Source of the DNA: Trichomonas vaginalis G3
Lineage: Eukaryota > Parabasalia > Trichomonadida > Trichomonadidae
DNA: 64,000 nucleotides
Assembly (NCBI RefSeq): GCF_026262505.1
Contig: NC_067205.1
Coordinates: forward strand, 18,163,645-18,227,644
Direction of reading: 5' to 3'
Below, one piece after another: positions 43,443 through 55,076 of the stretch. A program made the position numbers and the translations under genes. The notes under the pieces are model-generated. The model saw only the letters and a program-made list of their open reading frames with translations. It did not search any database and was not told the origin of the DNA. Numbering within the stretch: the first letter of the stretch is position 1; each line of letters begins with the position of its first letter.

Positions 43443-46400
43443 ATGAAAATGGTATTGCTATCATTTATCTATCTTTTATTTTGGTATCTTATTACTTATT
43501 CAATACTATTTTATGAGAAACATACATCGATTAGTAACAAGCAGTCCAGCATTTCGAAGTTAATTATGAGATTTTTATATATTTAATTGATGTATAAGTA
43601 TGTTATTATAAGCAGATATCAATGATGTATGATTTCAAAATAAAGAATATTTTCAAACCTTTGACGATTATGAATTGAGAAAAAAATTAAATGCATAATT
43701 TTATTGTAAATAAGGTCGATGAAAAAATGAGCGTTTTTAAAAAACCGCCGTTTGAGAGGAAAATTGAGAGCACCGATGTATACTGTTTGACATTGTCAAA
43801 AACTTTGAAAGGACCAAAAAATTTTTAGTGTCAGAAAGTTTACAAATGTATACTTTCTGACAAACAGACTCTCAGAAAGTACTCAAACTGCTGTTTTTAA
43901 TTTCCGCACTTTTTTTGGCGACCTTATACATTTTTTAGAGGAATTTAGGGATAGAAGTCTCAATTTTTTTTAATTGAGAGGAAATTTATAGGCACAATTT
44001 TATTATTGATTTGGATTTTTTAGATGATTTTAAAGACTGAAGTCTCAATTTTGGCAAAAAGCGGCTAATGTGGTCCAGCTGGTCTCAATTTTTGGCAGAA
44101 AATTAAAATAGAAAAATTAGTAGATAATATGTAGATTGAGATGTATTAATATCTATTTATTAACGATTTTGAACTATTTCAATGAATTTTGAATTTCAAT
44201 TTTGCAAGAGTATGACTTAGAAGAATTTCCTTATGCAATCAATTTAGGTACCTAATAATAGAAAGATGTAAGTGAAATATATTGAGAATGGGAAGAATAT
44301 TTGAAATTTATTTCCAAATAAAAAGGTATTTAATGAATATTTATAGATGTGAATCTGCCCTATATCAAAATTAAACCAACGTTGTTATATCATGCTTGAA
44401 TTCTAAGTCTGGTTCACAAATTTGGAGAATGTGAAGCAAATAGCAAAACTCCTCTCAATATTTTTTGTGAGTGTCTTTTGTCACTTTTTGTGCCTTTGTT
44501 TTTATAATTGCTTATGATATCTCATACGATTTGTAACAAAACAAACCGCTTGGAATCGAATTTTGAACCTGATTTAATTTTGAAATTAATTGATCATGTA
44601 ATTTTCGGAAATTTAAATGGATCAATCCACAGTATAATATAACCCAAATTGATATATGCTATTAGTTTAAAAACGATTAAAAATTGCAACCGAAAATGGT
44701 CAAAAGTAAGTCACGAAAATATGAAATTTAGATAGCTAATTTGATTTAATTAAAGACGACTAAGGATGTCAATTTGGAAGAAAAGTGAGAAAATTCCTAA
44801 AATGCTAAAAATGAATTTTCCAAACATATTTTTGTATCCCATTTTTTTGATTTTGAAAAAAATTTGGAGAGAAGAACTCTTCGTTTTTGAATTTTGTCAC
44901 GATGGTTTTAAAGTATATTAGACACATGTATTGATATTACTATTTTTGTATATTTTGAGAGAAAATCCCTAAAAAGTGAGAAAATCTGAGACGGTTTGAG
45001 AAAATATATAAACTATTGAAAATTTGAATTAAACTTCTAATTTGGAAAAAAGAAATTTGGAAAGAAGAAAATTCAAAAATCGAGATTTAGACTCAGCATC
45101 AAATGGAGAACAAAATGTTTCTTCATATGAAGGAAAAAATTTTCTTGAGAAGAAATAGAGTTTTTAAAATTTTATTGTATGTAATGAAATAAACAAATAT
45201 TAAAATTATTTTTTGATAACAAGAAAATTCCCAACAGAAAATATTTGAGACAAAGAAAAAAAGAAAATTGAAAAATATTACTCTCCTTTACATTTCATGA
45301 GATTTTCAATTTATTTTCATAAAATTGACAATTTTATACGTTTAGATGAAAATAAGTGATTTTGCTTGAAATAAAAATTATTGTTTGTTTACAGCTATCA
45401 AATAGATTTTTGCTATTTTGATTAAAATTTGTTAATCAAATTAATAATTTTTTTTCTAAATATCTTAAATATCTGGATCACTCACATATACGATGAATTA
45501 AACGATAAAAATAATACAGACTCAACTAAGTTTCCTGTCTTTCAACCAAAAAATATTATGCAATTTAAATTAAATTGTTTATTCAAAGATAAAACAAAGA
45601 TAAAGTAATTATAATTATCATATACTTTATGAATAACTCTCTAATTGGATAAGATTTTCGTACAAATATTTTTATTAATATCGATAAGAATATGTTTACC
45701 TACTATCACCATATGTCGATAAACGAGAGTAGAGTGATTTTTATCATCGAAACTTTTTAAAAGCTGTAAGCAGGAAGTAATAATCTTGTTTTTTCTGAGT
45801 TAGTTGTAGAACTATTGATGCACGAGTTATCATTGTGATGTAGAAGGATGTCAATGTACTGACTGAAGGATATGAAGTGAATTGAATTTCATTGCATTTC
45901 AATTTGATCAAAATTTGTTGAAATGACATGAATGTGTCAACATCTGTATCACTCTCTTTCACTCCTTCCCTATTCTTTCGAGAACGAAGCTAGCTCAGCT
46001 TTCGCTGAGCGAATTGACACTTTTGATGCCCTAAACGTACATGCTCTCAAATTTATCGAAAAAATTATACCACTTAAACTAGTATATTCTTATTTTAAAT
46101 ATGATATTATCCTTAGAATCCACACTAAAATTCATTTAAATCAACTTTTAAAACAGTTCGAATCCTGCGCGTCTCACTTTTTAAATTTTCCAAATGGAAA
46201 ATTATATTCTCCTAAAATGAAAACAATTTTCCGAATTGACATCCTTAAGACGACGAAAAAATATTTTTAGTCTTCTATATATCGCATCTATCGGCGCGCG
46301 GCTTCGCCATATTTTGGAATTCTTTTTCCTTCAAAATTCAGGAACATGCATAACCATGTTATACCAACACTTTATTTAATTTGATCAATTATTTTTTGAG

Positions 46401-46926
46401 AGGCGAAGCCTCTCAAAAAACTCGTCACTACTTATATTTATAATTCTCTTATTAGTAAAAATACATTTTTTAAAAAAACCAATAACGATCAAACCGCTTT
46501 TAGAATTTCATGGTTTGGTGATCATTATCTTAACTCGGAATTAAAATTTCCTATTACAACAAGCTAGGAAAGCATCCAGCCTCATCTCTCCATCGTACCA
46601 ACCGAGATTTATCCGATTGAAGCTTATTCGGATTGTATTTCATAAATATTATCCTAGATTCGCCCGATTTTCCAACTTGGGCCAACTATACACTCTTCCA
46701 CTTGCCTATTTCGCAGCCTGAAATTCTATATTATCTTTTATTTTAGAATAAAAAGTCTCTTTTTTAACTCACTTTTTTTACAAATCCTATGAAAAAGTGG
46801 TAATATATTTTTTTTCAGGTTTCAGAATTTTGAATGAAAAAGAATTATATTATTTTTTATGTTTATTCTCTAATATAATATAAATGTTAGGCTTTTCCCA
46901 AATGTTAGAAAGAACTCAAACGTATA
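43443..46926. other. long gene-poor stretch with hairpins
   Basis: No supported gene over about 3.5 kb. Short GC-bearing hairpins occur at about 45988 (GCTAGCTCAGC / GCTGAGCGAA), 46285 (GGCGCGCGGCTTCGCC) and 46399 (TTGAGAGGCGAAGCCTCTCAA). The 46285 copy is preceded by TATATCGCATCTATCGGCGC, which resembles palindrome P. A 112-codon ORF at 45932 crosses one hairpin and is not supported. Confidence 0.5.
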
Positions 46927-47961
46927 CTATTTTTTATGTTTATGGGGAATTGAAGGTTTATCAGAAAATAAATTAGAAAACGAAATATTTGGAATGTGGA
47001 TAGAATCTTTTTTATTTCTAATTTTAATTTCGCATAAAAATGAAGAATATAAATCAGGAAGAATGATTTCTGTCATTGACTTTGATTTCGTAATATAATT
47101 TTCATTCGTTTCGAATGTATTATCTTCAAAATGGCATTCTTTTGCAGTAGGTGATGGTGATCCTGAATAAATATAAAATAATTTAGAAGCTTTGTTTCCT
47201 TTGAAGAAACATTGATTTACTGAAAGTGTAACATAATTAGAAAGAGAGAAAATCCCTTTAACTTTTTCTAAAACTTTGTTATCAATAACATTACAAAAAT
47301 AGAAATTATGTATTCCATAAGTATGAAAAAAACAACATTGTCTATCTGATGAAATATTATCGAAATTACTAAAATTTGTTGTTGAGAGAGAAAATGGTTC
47401 AAAACTAACAAATGCTGCATTTTGATATAGTTTTGAATCAGAGATATTTATTGATGAAAATAGAAGAGATCCATAACGATGCCATAAAACAGCTTCATTA
47501 CCTGTATTTTGAGTGAATGATGATTCAATAACAAAATTCTTGTGGTTATCATCTTTTGTTACTGCAATATATGAATGAGATCCTAGTACAAATGATCCTG
47601 TTGTCTTAGATTCATAACTACAGACTTTGTATTGAGCAAATGATCCTGATGATGAAAGAAATATGGATCCTCCATGAACTTCAGAGGAACATTTAAAGAA
47701 AGATGAAGTTGAAACAAGAACTTTTGTATTATCAGTTGGTGTAGAGATTCGGATAACGCCTTGTAGATTAAAATATTCAAAAAGAACGTAATCAACAAAG
47801 ACACTGCTACTTTCTGTGACTGTTTGACTTGTATTAACAAATTTATCATAAGCTGCAGGATTATAGAATCTATTCCATGTATCGATTGAAGGGCTTGTGA
47901 AATGTAAACAAGCATCTCTTCTTCTTTTCCCGAGATTTTCTTCTTTTTCTTCTTCATACAA
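46927..47961 (-). pseudogene. beta-helix protein related to the 12760-13725 family, start missing or shifted
   Basis: A 344-codon frame of Ser/Asn/Phe-rich short strands (S-S-F-F-K-C-S-S-E-V-H-G-G-S-I-F, N-I-S-D-S-K-L-Y-Q-N-A-A, V-N-Q-C-F-F-K-G-N-K-A-S-K-L-F-Y-I). These suit a right-handed parallel beta-helix as in Pmp-like proteins. The C terminus is basic (P-H-K-H-K-K) with no membrane anchor. The frame begins at a TTG just after a stop. The nearest ATG (47957) is one base out of frame and followed by an A/G-rich run where an indel could have moved it. So it is either a 5'-broken gene or carries a read error. It probably belongs to a surface family whose signal peptide is lost here. Confidence 0.65.
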
Positions 47962-48104
47962 ATATAATTTTCAATAGTTTACAAATTGTCAATGTTCAAA
48001 AATCTTAAAGGTGCACTTGTGCTCATCTGAATTTAATTCAAAATTAATGAAAAGTCTCGTCTTATATAATGATATAGTTTAATTTTGAATTAGTTTAACA
48101 TTAA

Positions 48105-48342
48105 TGACAAGCATGTCATGAAGCTTTTTGTTAGAATGAATTAAATAAAGTGTAATAAACTGTAGGGTGAATGTATAAACATGCAACAATTCTTTAGGTA
48201 AGAAATCAAATTTGATATAATATAATTTCGGGACTCAGTTGGCTAGGCTTGCCCGATGGGCAAGCCTAGCCAACTTCGTCAAAATAAATCTATTATGATT
48301 ATAGGAAATGAGTTTATACAAATAAATTTAAATGAAAGTGAT
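48105..48342 (+). repeat. interspersed repeat R1, copy 2
   Basis: Near-identical to 42074-42311 in the same orientation, 6,031 bp downstream. Confidence 0.9.
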
Positions 48343-48360
48343 TAATATTATATAGATATA

Positions 48361-48391
48361 TCATCTAGCGGCGCTACGCGCCGATAGATGA
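48361..48391. repeat. GC-rich palindrome P, copy 2
   Basis: TCATCTAGCGGCGC-TAC-GCGCCGATAGATGA directly after R1 copy 2. Confidence 0.85.
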
Positions 48392-50962
48392 ATGAAAATG
48401 TACATCAAAAATCGAGTGAAGCCCAAATAGATGAAAGAAAAGAATATTGGCAAGCATATCTAGCACCATTTAAACAACTTCAATGAAAGAATTATGATAA
48501 TCCTGCGTTTATAATTCTATTACGGAAACGCTCGACTAGGATGAGAAATAGATTGCAAATCAAGTTAGAAACAAAGAAAAATGGTGGTTCATGTTGAGTA
48601 TTCTCAACAGTGTGGCTAATAGCATCATTATACGAATTAGCAAAAATCAAATTCAATTTTTAAGAGTGCACACGAGAGGATCATGTAAACTTCAGAATTT
48701 AGAACCTTATTTTTAGGCATTATCTTGGCTACCTATTTAGGCTCGAAAAGCAAAAAATATCAAAAAATACAACTTGACTCCATTCTGACCCTTTCATGGA
48801 GGTAGTTTTTATCCGCTAGTATTTTCCCTTTGAATCTCTTTACAATTCGAAATCAAATTCAAACCTCAGTAGAAGAAAGGAAGAATCGACTTACTACGGT
48901 TGTAATACGAATAAATACATATATTTAATTATTTTTATTTACATAATAATTGTTTGAAGCTCATATTCCATCAAATTTTTAAATAAAAACATTAAAATTT
49001 TGAAAATGTTCATATATTTTAATAGGGTTTTGGCACTTTATTGAGGAATTACTACATACATAGTCGAACTGAACTTGATATTTTGAAATTTAAATTATTT
49101 ATCAAAATTAAAATTTAACTTGAAATTTATAATTATTTAGTCATATTTTGCATAATTCTAAGTAGATTTTGTAAAAAATCAAGAAAGAAAAATTTTAACG
49201 TGCTTTATTTTTTCTTTTTTATAATAATACATATTATTATATAATTAACATATTCATAATGTTTCACCCTTTCAAAAATATAATCCTCCTCCTCTCAAAT
49301 AGACGTACATACGGGTGGCCTCTTTTTTCAAAAAATTAAAATTTGAAATTTTGGGCTCAAATATTAGAGATTTTTTCAACCTTCAACGATATATGTTGTC
49401 TATATCAGACCTCCTTTCTTTTTGATACTTAACATTGTTCCTAAATCTTAGCCGTTACGGCTGTTCTGAAAATATTTTTTTTTCGAAAAAATTCGAAAAA
49501 AATTCTTAAAATTCAAAAATCCCTTAATTCCTGAGGATTTTGGAAAAAAGTTTTTACATGAACATGTGTATATTATATGAAGTATATTGATAAGGTAAAA
49601 ATCAAATTTTATTGCATATTCATCGAGAAAATAAACTAACGAATCCCTCAAAATTGAGAGGGTAATCCTCCTCCTCTCAAATAAACGTACATACGGGTGC
49701 ACCCTTAATAACGATGTAAACTTCTCAGGGTTTTATCGTCCTCCTTAAAGAATTAAGCAGAAACTTAGTATGATTAAGTAGGTGGTTAGATACATAGAAA
49801 TATTTCAAAAGAACCTCGAATCTAATGAGTTCCAATCAGAATAGAGGAGAAAGATTTTGAATCCACAGTCATCATGAATAAAGATTAGCAGAGAAATAAT
49901 ATTAGCAATGATAGTTATAAGTTACGAGAACAATCAATACGAATTTGTGAAAACGGCTTAATAGTATAATTAACGATTATCAATTAATGTAATATATAGT
50001 AAATATCTGAAATACAATCATAATACTATGGAAAAATGAATATTTTAATATCAATAAATGAAATATAATAATATTGCTTAAAAAAGTTAAGTAACTTCTA
50101 TTTTTTTTGCGATATACCACATGCTAATAGGAAAAATAGACTGTAATTTGAAGTAGGAGATTTGAGAGAAAAATAATGATTTTAAATTTTTACATTGTAA
50201 ATTAATAATATACATTATAATATACTGTTTTGAATCTGTCAATAAATTGATTTCGCATCGTTACTTTTTCAGTAAAAGAGCATAAGCATAGTATTAAAAG
50301 TATGAACCTATTGTTTATCAACATTTCAATTCAAATATATTTCAATTGACCTCAAATTAGAACAATTAAAAATATAATGTTATAAATTTCACATTATAAT
50401 ATTGAACTTTATTTTGGCAATGAAAATCCGAATCAGTATTGGTTAACCAGTAAAAACGTTAAAGTTCAAACTCCGATTCGCTCAGTCTGAAGAAGAATCA
50501 TATGGCAGTCTTAATTGGTAAATATCGGCGTAGATAATTTTTCATTTCAGTAAGATATCAATCTTTTGAAAGAAATGTAAATGATTTTTCAAAAGAATAT
50601 TCTGAATTTTTTGAGGCCTTTCAATTGAATTAGATTTTTAGACGCTTTTAAATTTCTTATCAATTTTTTAATAATATTATCTAATACATATAATTACTCG
50701 TATTAATAAGTAGATATGTAAACTTCCTCTCAATTGATTATTCTTTTTCAATAAATTAATAACAGCATTGCAATTCATTCATTACTCAATATGGTTCAAC
50801 ATTTCCCAATTAAATTCAATTTAATTTGATAGCATGTTTTGAAAGGATTCAATTTCGATCAATCTATTAGAAATCATTAGAAACTAATATCTAAATATTT
50901 TCATTGAAATATTCTATTTTCAATCAAGTTATCAATAGATTTAAATTAATTCTGAACGTATC
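48392..50962. other. gene-poor stretch with a direct repeat
   Basis: No supported gene. A 35-bp direct repeat, TCCTCCTCCTCTCAAATARACGTACATACGGGTG, occurs at about 49285 and 49665. It is GC-richer than its surroundings. Confidence 0.5.
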
Positions 50963-50971
50963 TCATTATTC
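50963..50971 (+). promoter_or_regulatory. initiator (Inr)-like TCATTATTC
   Basis: It lies immediately before the ATG at 50972 and supports that start. Confidence 0.55.
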
Positions 50972-51860
50972 ATGGCCGAATCCTCTGTTTCTAAGTCTGT
51001 TTCGGCTGTAAGCCAAAACAAAGAGTATGTTTCAAATCTAGCTCATGGACGTGGTAGTTTCATAGATAGAATATTCCCATTAATCGATGAAATTTCACAA
51101 TTTACAAAAATGCCAGAATGGATAATGAATATTGTAATGTTTTACTTTTCATTGCAATTACTCTCTGTAGGTCTTTGGATATACACTCCAATCTTTGAAA
51201 GAGTCTCAGAAAAGTATCATTCGCTTTATAATGGAATAATATCGGCGTTCACGATTAACACTCCTCATACATATACCAAATTCAATGATGCATTCTTAAT
51301 ACTATGCGTTGTTGTTGCTGCAGTTTCCATTTGCTGGATAATTTCAATGATTGTTTACAATAACAAGTATTATACAATTTCAGAGCCATTTCTTTACATA
51401 TCATCAATAATCATTGATATTATTGATCCTATTTTCATCATTCCAAGTGCATTTGTACTCAATCATGGAATCACGGGCTTGAAATTCGGTTTTTCAATCA
51501 ACTATATTGCAGAAATAATAGGTGGTTCATTATCATGCATTGTATTAAGTGCTATATTCCTTCTTAATACAATGCTAAGATCAAGAAGTGTTGTGTTAAG
51601 TAATTTGTTATTCCCATCATTCCAAACAATCGGAATTGCACTTTATATAGTTGTTAATACAGTGTTTTCAGTGATTTCTGCTATCTTTACATTCTTTGAT
51701 CCATGGTATTTTGTTTTATTAAATTTAATTCATCTTTTCATCATGGGATACGTTTGTTACAGTATCTGGTACATTCCTTTCTATCATATATGGCGTAACT
51801 CACTAATGATGTCTTTCTCAATTACTTCAATTGTCTTGGATATCAACTTTTTAGTTTTGT
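50972..51860 (+). pseudogene. multi-pass membrane protein, N-terminal part (cyclase-like N terminus), cut by an insertion
   Basis: An ORF of 299 codons, the last few contributed by the inserted element. A soluble Ser-rich start is followed by at least six hydrophobic segments: I-V-M-F-Y-F-S-L-Q-L-L-S-V-G-L-W-I-Y, L-I-L-C-V-V-V-A-A-V-S-I-C-W-I-I, I-G-G-S-L-S-C-I-V-L-S-A-I-F-L-L, then three more. It resembles the membrane-rich N-terminal regions of the very large trichomonad adenylate/guanylate cyclase-like family; the catalytic part is not in the window. The frame continues in register on the far side of the insertion (54087-54162: N-F-L-V-L-Y-F-V-K-S-L-S-Y-N-F-T), where a Polinton end follows. 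The gene is thus disrupted twice. Confidence 0.7.
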
Positions 51861-51988
51861 GTAATGCATGAAAATTCGGTTCACTTCATTTTTGACACTT
51901 TACATATCGGATGTATTATCTAAGAATTATATTATAAAATAATAATTTTGTGTTTTATAAGTTTATTTGTATAAATTGATTCAAAAAA

Positions 51989-52921
51989 ATGGAAAGACAA
52001 GAAGTGGATCTGCCAAATGAAAATCAGATTTATATTACGGCATATCTTGAATATTCTATTGGCAAAAAGACAGCAGACCAGGTTGCAAAAGATTTGCACA
52101 TAGGTAGAAAAAAATTATTATTAAAATGGCAAGAACTTGGTTTAAATCCAAAAAAGCTCGGAAGACCAGAAACTCCTCTTAGAACAGATTTGTTACCAAC
52201 CATTCACGAAATAAAAGCTAAGTACAATCTAGGTTATAAAAAAGTTTTAGAGAGTTACATACATGATGACACAGTTTCATTTCACGATATGCTTAAATTA
52301 TACGAAAAAGAGAATCTTTTCAAATTTCGGCGAGATCCAGAAAAAATTGATGAACATCCAAATCAGTATGTTTCCCAATACGTAAATCAGCAATGGCATA
52401 CTGATTTAAAAAGCTTCAAAGAAGAGACAAATGGTACCAAGCATACTTATCATTTAATTGCCTTTATCGATGACAGATCTCGTTTTTGTATTTATTACGA
52501 AATTCTTCCCGATAAAACAATGAAATCAACTTCAAAAGCTTTACAAAATGCTATCGACTCTATCAAAATTATTCCATACGAACTTTTGACAGATAATGGA
52601 TGCGAATTTACAGGAAAGGACTTCAAAAACGTTCTTCAAGTAAATGGCATTCAACACCATCGGACAGAACCTTACACACCACAGTTAAATGGTAAAATAG
52701 AGAACGTTTTTGGCAAACAATCTTTTCGGCTCGCCCAGATTTTATCGAAATAAGAGAATTTTTACCTCACGCAATAGAAGAATACAACACAGTATGGGTT
52801 CATACAGCTCTTAAAGATCTTTTCGGTGGAAAACCTACTCCAAAATCAATTTGGGACCAGGGTCCTAAATGGACAAAGGACTTAAACCCAAATCCTGAGT
52901 TCGAAATACAGCCTCGTAACT
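51989..52921 (+). pseudogene. retroviral-type (rve) integrase of the inverted-repeat element, fossil
   Basis: An N-terminal helix-turn-helix-like region (T-A-D-Q-V-A-K-D-L-H-I-G-R-K-K-L) is followed by an rve DDE core: first Asp in Q-Q-W-H-T-D-L-K, second in L-L-T-D-N-G-C-E-F, Glu in L-N-G-K-I-E-N-V-F. A C-terminal region with E-Y-N-T-V-W-V-H-T-A-L and G-G-K-P-T-P follows, as in IS3/retroviral-like and Polinton integrases. It looks broken, with about one interruption, and otherwise well preserved, so it is probably young. It may be a Polinton-type integrase, but it lies outside the Polinton boundary inferred at about 54163. Confidence 0.8.
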
Positions 52922-53403
52922 AAAAATAAAGTAAAAATACGAATAAACATTTTATTATAATTTAAATAATTTTTTTATTCATAAAGTAATACGATATATA
53001 GCTAAGCTATGTAAGGATATTCTGATGCTGAGAGTTTAAGAACTTTAAATTACGTATAGAAAAAAATTCATTTAATATTTTGTAACATTTTTTAAATTGA
53101 TAGATAGTTAGATTTTGTAGGGGAAGGTAAGATTCTTAGTGGTAATAATGGTCGTTGAAATTAAAATGAATGTAAGATTTGTGGAGAAATTGTATAAATT
53201 TGCATAGTGTTAGATTCAGAATAGGAGCATATGAGCCAGTGATTGTGTCTAATGTTTTTAAGGTGCTAATTGGAAGTAGAAAAGAAAAAAATTTGTTGCA
53301 ATAACATCATATTGCAAAAAAGTTTTTAAAATATGATGTATGAATAAGAGTATGATTGGTATAGATTTGGGTTGTATAAATGTGATTGAACAATTGTTAA
53401 TGG

Positions 53404-53774
53404 AAAGTTCAAAAACTTGGGTGCAATCAGAACTGATTGCACCCAAGTTTTTGAACTTTGTATAAGGAATTGTTGGCTATGATGTACTGATCATGAATCA
53501 GTACATCATAGCCAACAATTCCTTCGCAAACAGCGGGGAACTTTGTCTGAATAGTTTAACATTCAGACAAAGTTTCCCGCTGTCAGAGAGGGAATGGAAG
53601 GGTAAGAGGTATATATTCATAATGTATACCTCTTACCCTTTCATTCCTTATACAAAGTTCAAAAACTTGGGTGCAATCAGTTCTGATTGCACCCAAGTTT
53701 TTGAACTTTGTATAAGGAATTGTTGGCTATGATGTACTGATCATGAATCAGTACATCATAGCCAACAATTCCTT
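53404..53774. repeat. array of six long near-perfect hairpins, two of them duplicated
   Basis: Hairpins lie at about 53404-53459 (arm AAAGTTCAAAAACTTGGGTG), 53464-53524 (AAGGAATTGTTGGCTATGAT), 53531-53582 (CAGCGGGGAACTTTGTCTGA), 53591-53646 (GGAATGGAAGGGTAAGAGGT), 53643-53722 (as the first, longer arms) and 53714-53774 (as the second). Stems are 22-40 bp with 0-8 base loops. Confidence 0.92.
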
Positions 53775-54102
53775 CCCAAACAACCCGAAATTTGTCTGAT
53801 TCCACACTAATTTTATTAATTTATCTAAACTTTTATCCTCGTCTACAATTTAATCATCAATAATTATCTCTTGTTCTATTTCACTATTATATATATATAT
53901 ATTTATATGATTTGATTTAAAAAAAATAAATAAATAAATTAATAAATCATTTACTCAAATATATCAAAAGTTTTATTTTTATATATAGAGATAACTACTT
54001 TTTTAAAAAAATACCCTATATATTTTTGCCATGTAAACTTGTCACTTTTGTCAGAAGTGAAGTGAACCAAATTTTCATGCACAACAAACTTTTTAGTTTT
54101 GT

Positions 54103-54162
54103 ATTTTGTAAAGTCTCTATCGTACAACTTTACAATAATCGTTCTCGCAATTTCATTATTTT
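54103..54162 (+). pseudogene. short host remnant between two insertions
   Basis: It reads Y-F-V-K-S-L-S-Y-N-F-T-I-I-V-L-A-I-S-L-F in the frame of the membrane protein at 50972 and meets a TAG formed at the Polinton end. Confidence 0.55.
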
Positions 54163-54355
54163 AGTTAGTATACAAGTCTTGGGTATGGTGGCACTGCGTT
54201 CCACCTTACCCAATACTTGTGAATTTGACACTTTACAAAACCATTAACGTATATTTTACAACATGAACGCAAAAAATAACTTAACCTTAAATATTTACAA
54301 AGCCGCCAACAATTTCACCTCACTATCGTTCTCACTAACAACTTCACTAATGTTC

Positions 54356-54640
54356 TCATAAATTTTCCTCAATATCTTCATCATCAGTGTTAACCCTATT
54401 GTAGTCATACTTGAAGCCATAAACTTTCTCTAACTTCTTAACGTACAATTTACATAACTTACCTTCGTCATCGTATGGTTTAATGATATAACTATTTCTA
54501 TCTTTATAAACAGTCAATGAAAAGTCAACTGGTCTCGGATGTATTTGAAAGAACATGTTATGCTCAGGAAGGAAGAATAAATGTTTAAATGTATGTTTGT
54601 TATATGTTTTGATTTGTATGAGTTGCTTTTGTTCTGTCAT
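54356..54640 (-). CDS. unknown Polinton-encoded protein (94 aa)
   Basis: A complete small ORF from the ATG at 54640, ending in an acidic tail (N-T-D-D-E-D-I-E-E-N-L). Mixed alpha/beta composition, no Cys, no membrane span. The family is not recognised. It is the first gene inside the inferred terminus. Confidence 0.5.
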   Translation of the reverse strand: MTEQKQLIQIKTYNKHTFKHLFFLPEHNMFFQIHPRPVDFSLTVYKDRNSYIIKPYDDEGKLCKLYVKKLEKVYGFKYDYNRVNTDDEDIEENL

Positions 54641-54790
54641 TACATCCAAATAAAATAAAAATAATTTTAAAAATAAAATAAAAAATAAATGATATCACCA
54701 CCCTCACACGTATGAAAACATAGCACAAAAATAAATTTAGGTGAAGTGGTGAGATCTCACCTCTTTTTTCACCCTGTTGAATTCATTGCT

Positions 54791-55027
54791 TTATAACTCT
54801 CTTCCTTTCTCCAACTCTTCTAACTTCTTCTTAAGTTCAGCAATGTTGTCCTCATGAAGTTTAATCTTTCTCAAAATTCCTTCTTTATCTAATGGTTGCT
54901 TTATCTTTCTAAACTGAACTCTACCATCCTTCATAGTATGAATGTAAAAACCTTCTGGAATAATTCCTGATTTAATGTATTCTACCAAAAACTTTTGTTT
55001 CATTGCTTCAGTGACTTTATTTGTCAT
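54791..55027 (-). CDS. unknown Polinton-encoded small coiled-coil protein
   Basis: About 78 residues. The N-terminal part has short beta-like motifs (G-F-Y-I-H-T-M-K-D-G-R-V-Q-F-R-K), and the C-terminal half is a coiled coil (I-A-E-L-K-K-K-L-E-E-L-E-K). The G-F-Y-x-H-x-x-K-D-G-R pattern recurs in the gene at 57278-57613 (P-F-Y-Y-V-S-Q-S-K-D-G-K-I-Y-V-R-K). The two may therefore share a small fold. Function unknown. Confidence 0.55.
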   Translation of the reverse strand: MTNKVTEAMKQKFLVEYIKSGIIPEGFYIHTMKDGRVQFRKIKQPLDKEGILRKIKLHEDNIAELKKKLEELEKGREL

Positions 55028-55076
55028 TTCAATCAAATAAAAATTTTAATATTAAATAAAAATAACGTTATTTTTT

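Larger units (their letters stand above)
51861..54086. mobile_element. inverted-repeat element (~2.2 kb) carrying a retroviral-type integrase and a hairpin array
   Basis: The ends are imperfect inverted repeats of about 45 bp sharing TGCATGAAAATTYGGTTCAC. Both sides are flanked by the direct repeat AACTTTTTAGTTTTGT (51845-51860 and 54087-54102), and the host reading frame is in register across it. Inside are an integrase gene and six long hairpins. Candidate families are Ginger-like integrase transposons or a Polinton-derived fragment. The 16-bp direct repeat is longer than either family normally makes, so part of it may be fortuitous. The coding part appears broken, by about one interruption. 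Confidence 0.65.

Noticed and set aside
45932-46270. 112-codon ORF
   Set aside because: It crosses a palindrome and has no recognisable motif or initiator.
53258-53732. ORFs overlapping the hairpin array on both strands
   Set aside because: Palindromes produce the same peptide on both strands (Q-V-F-E-L), so these are structural artefacts.
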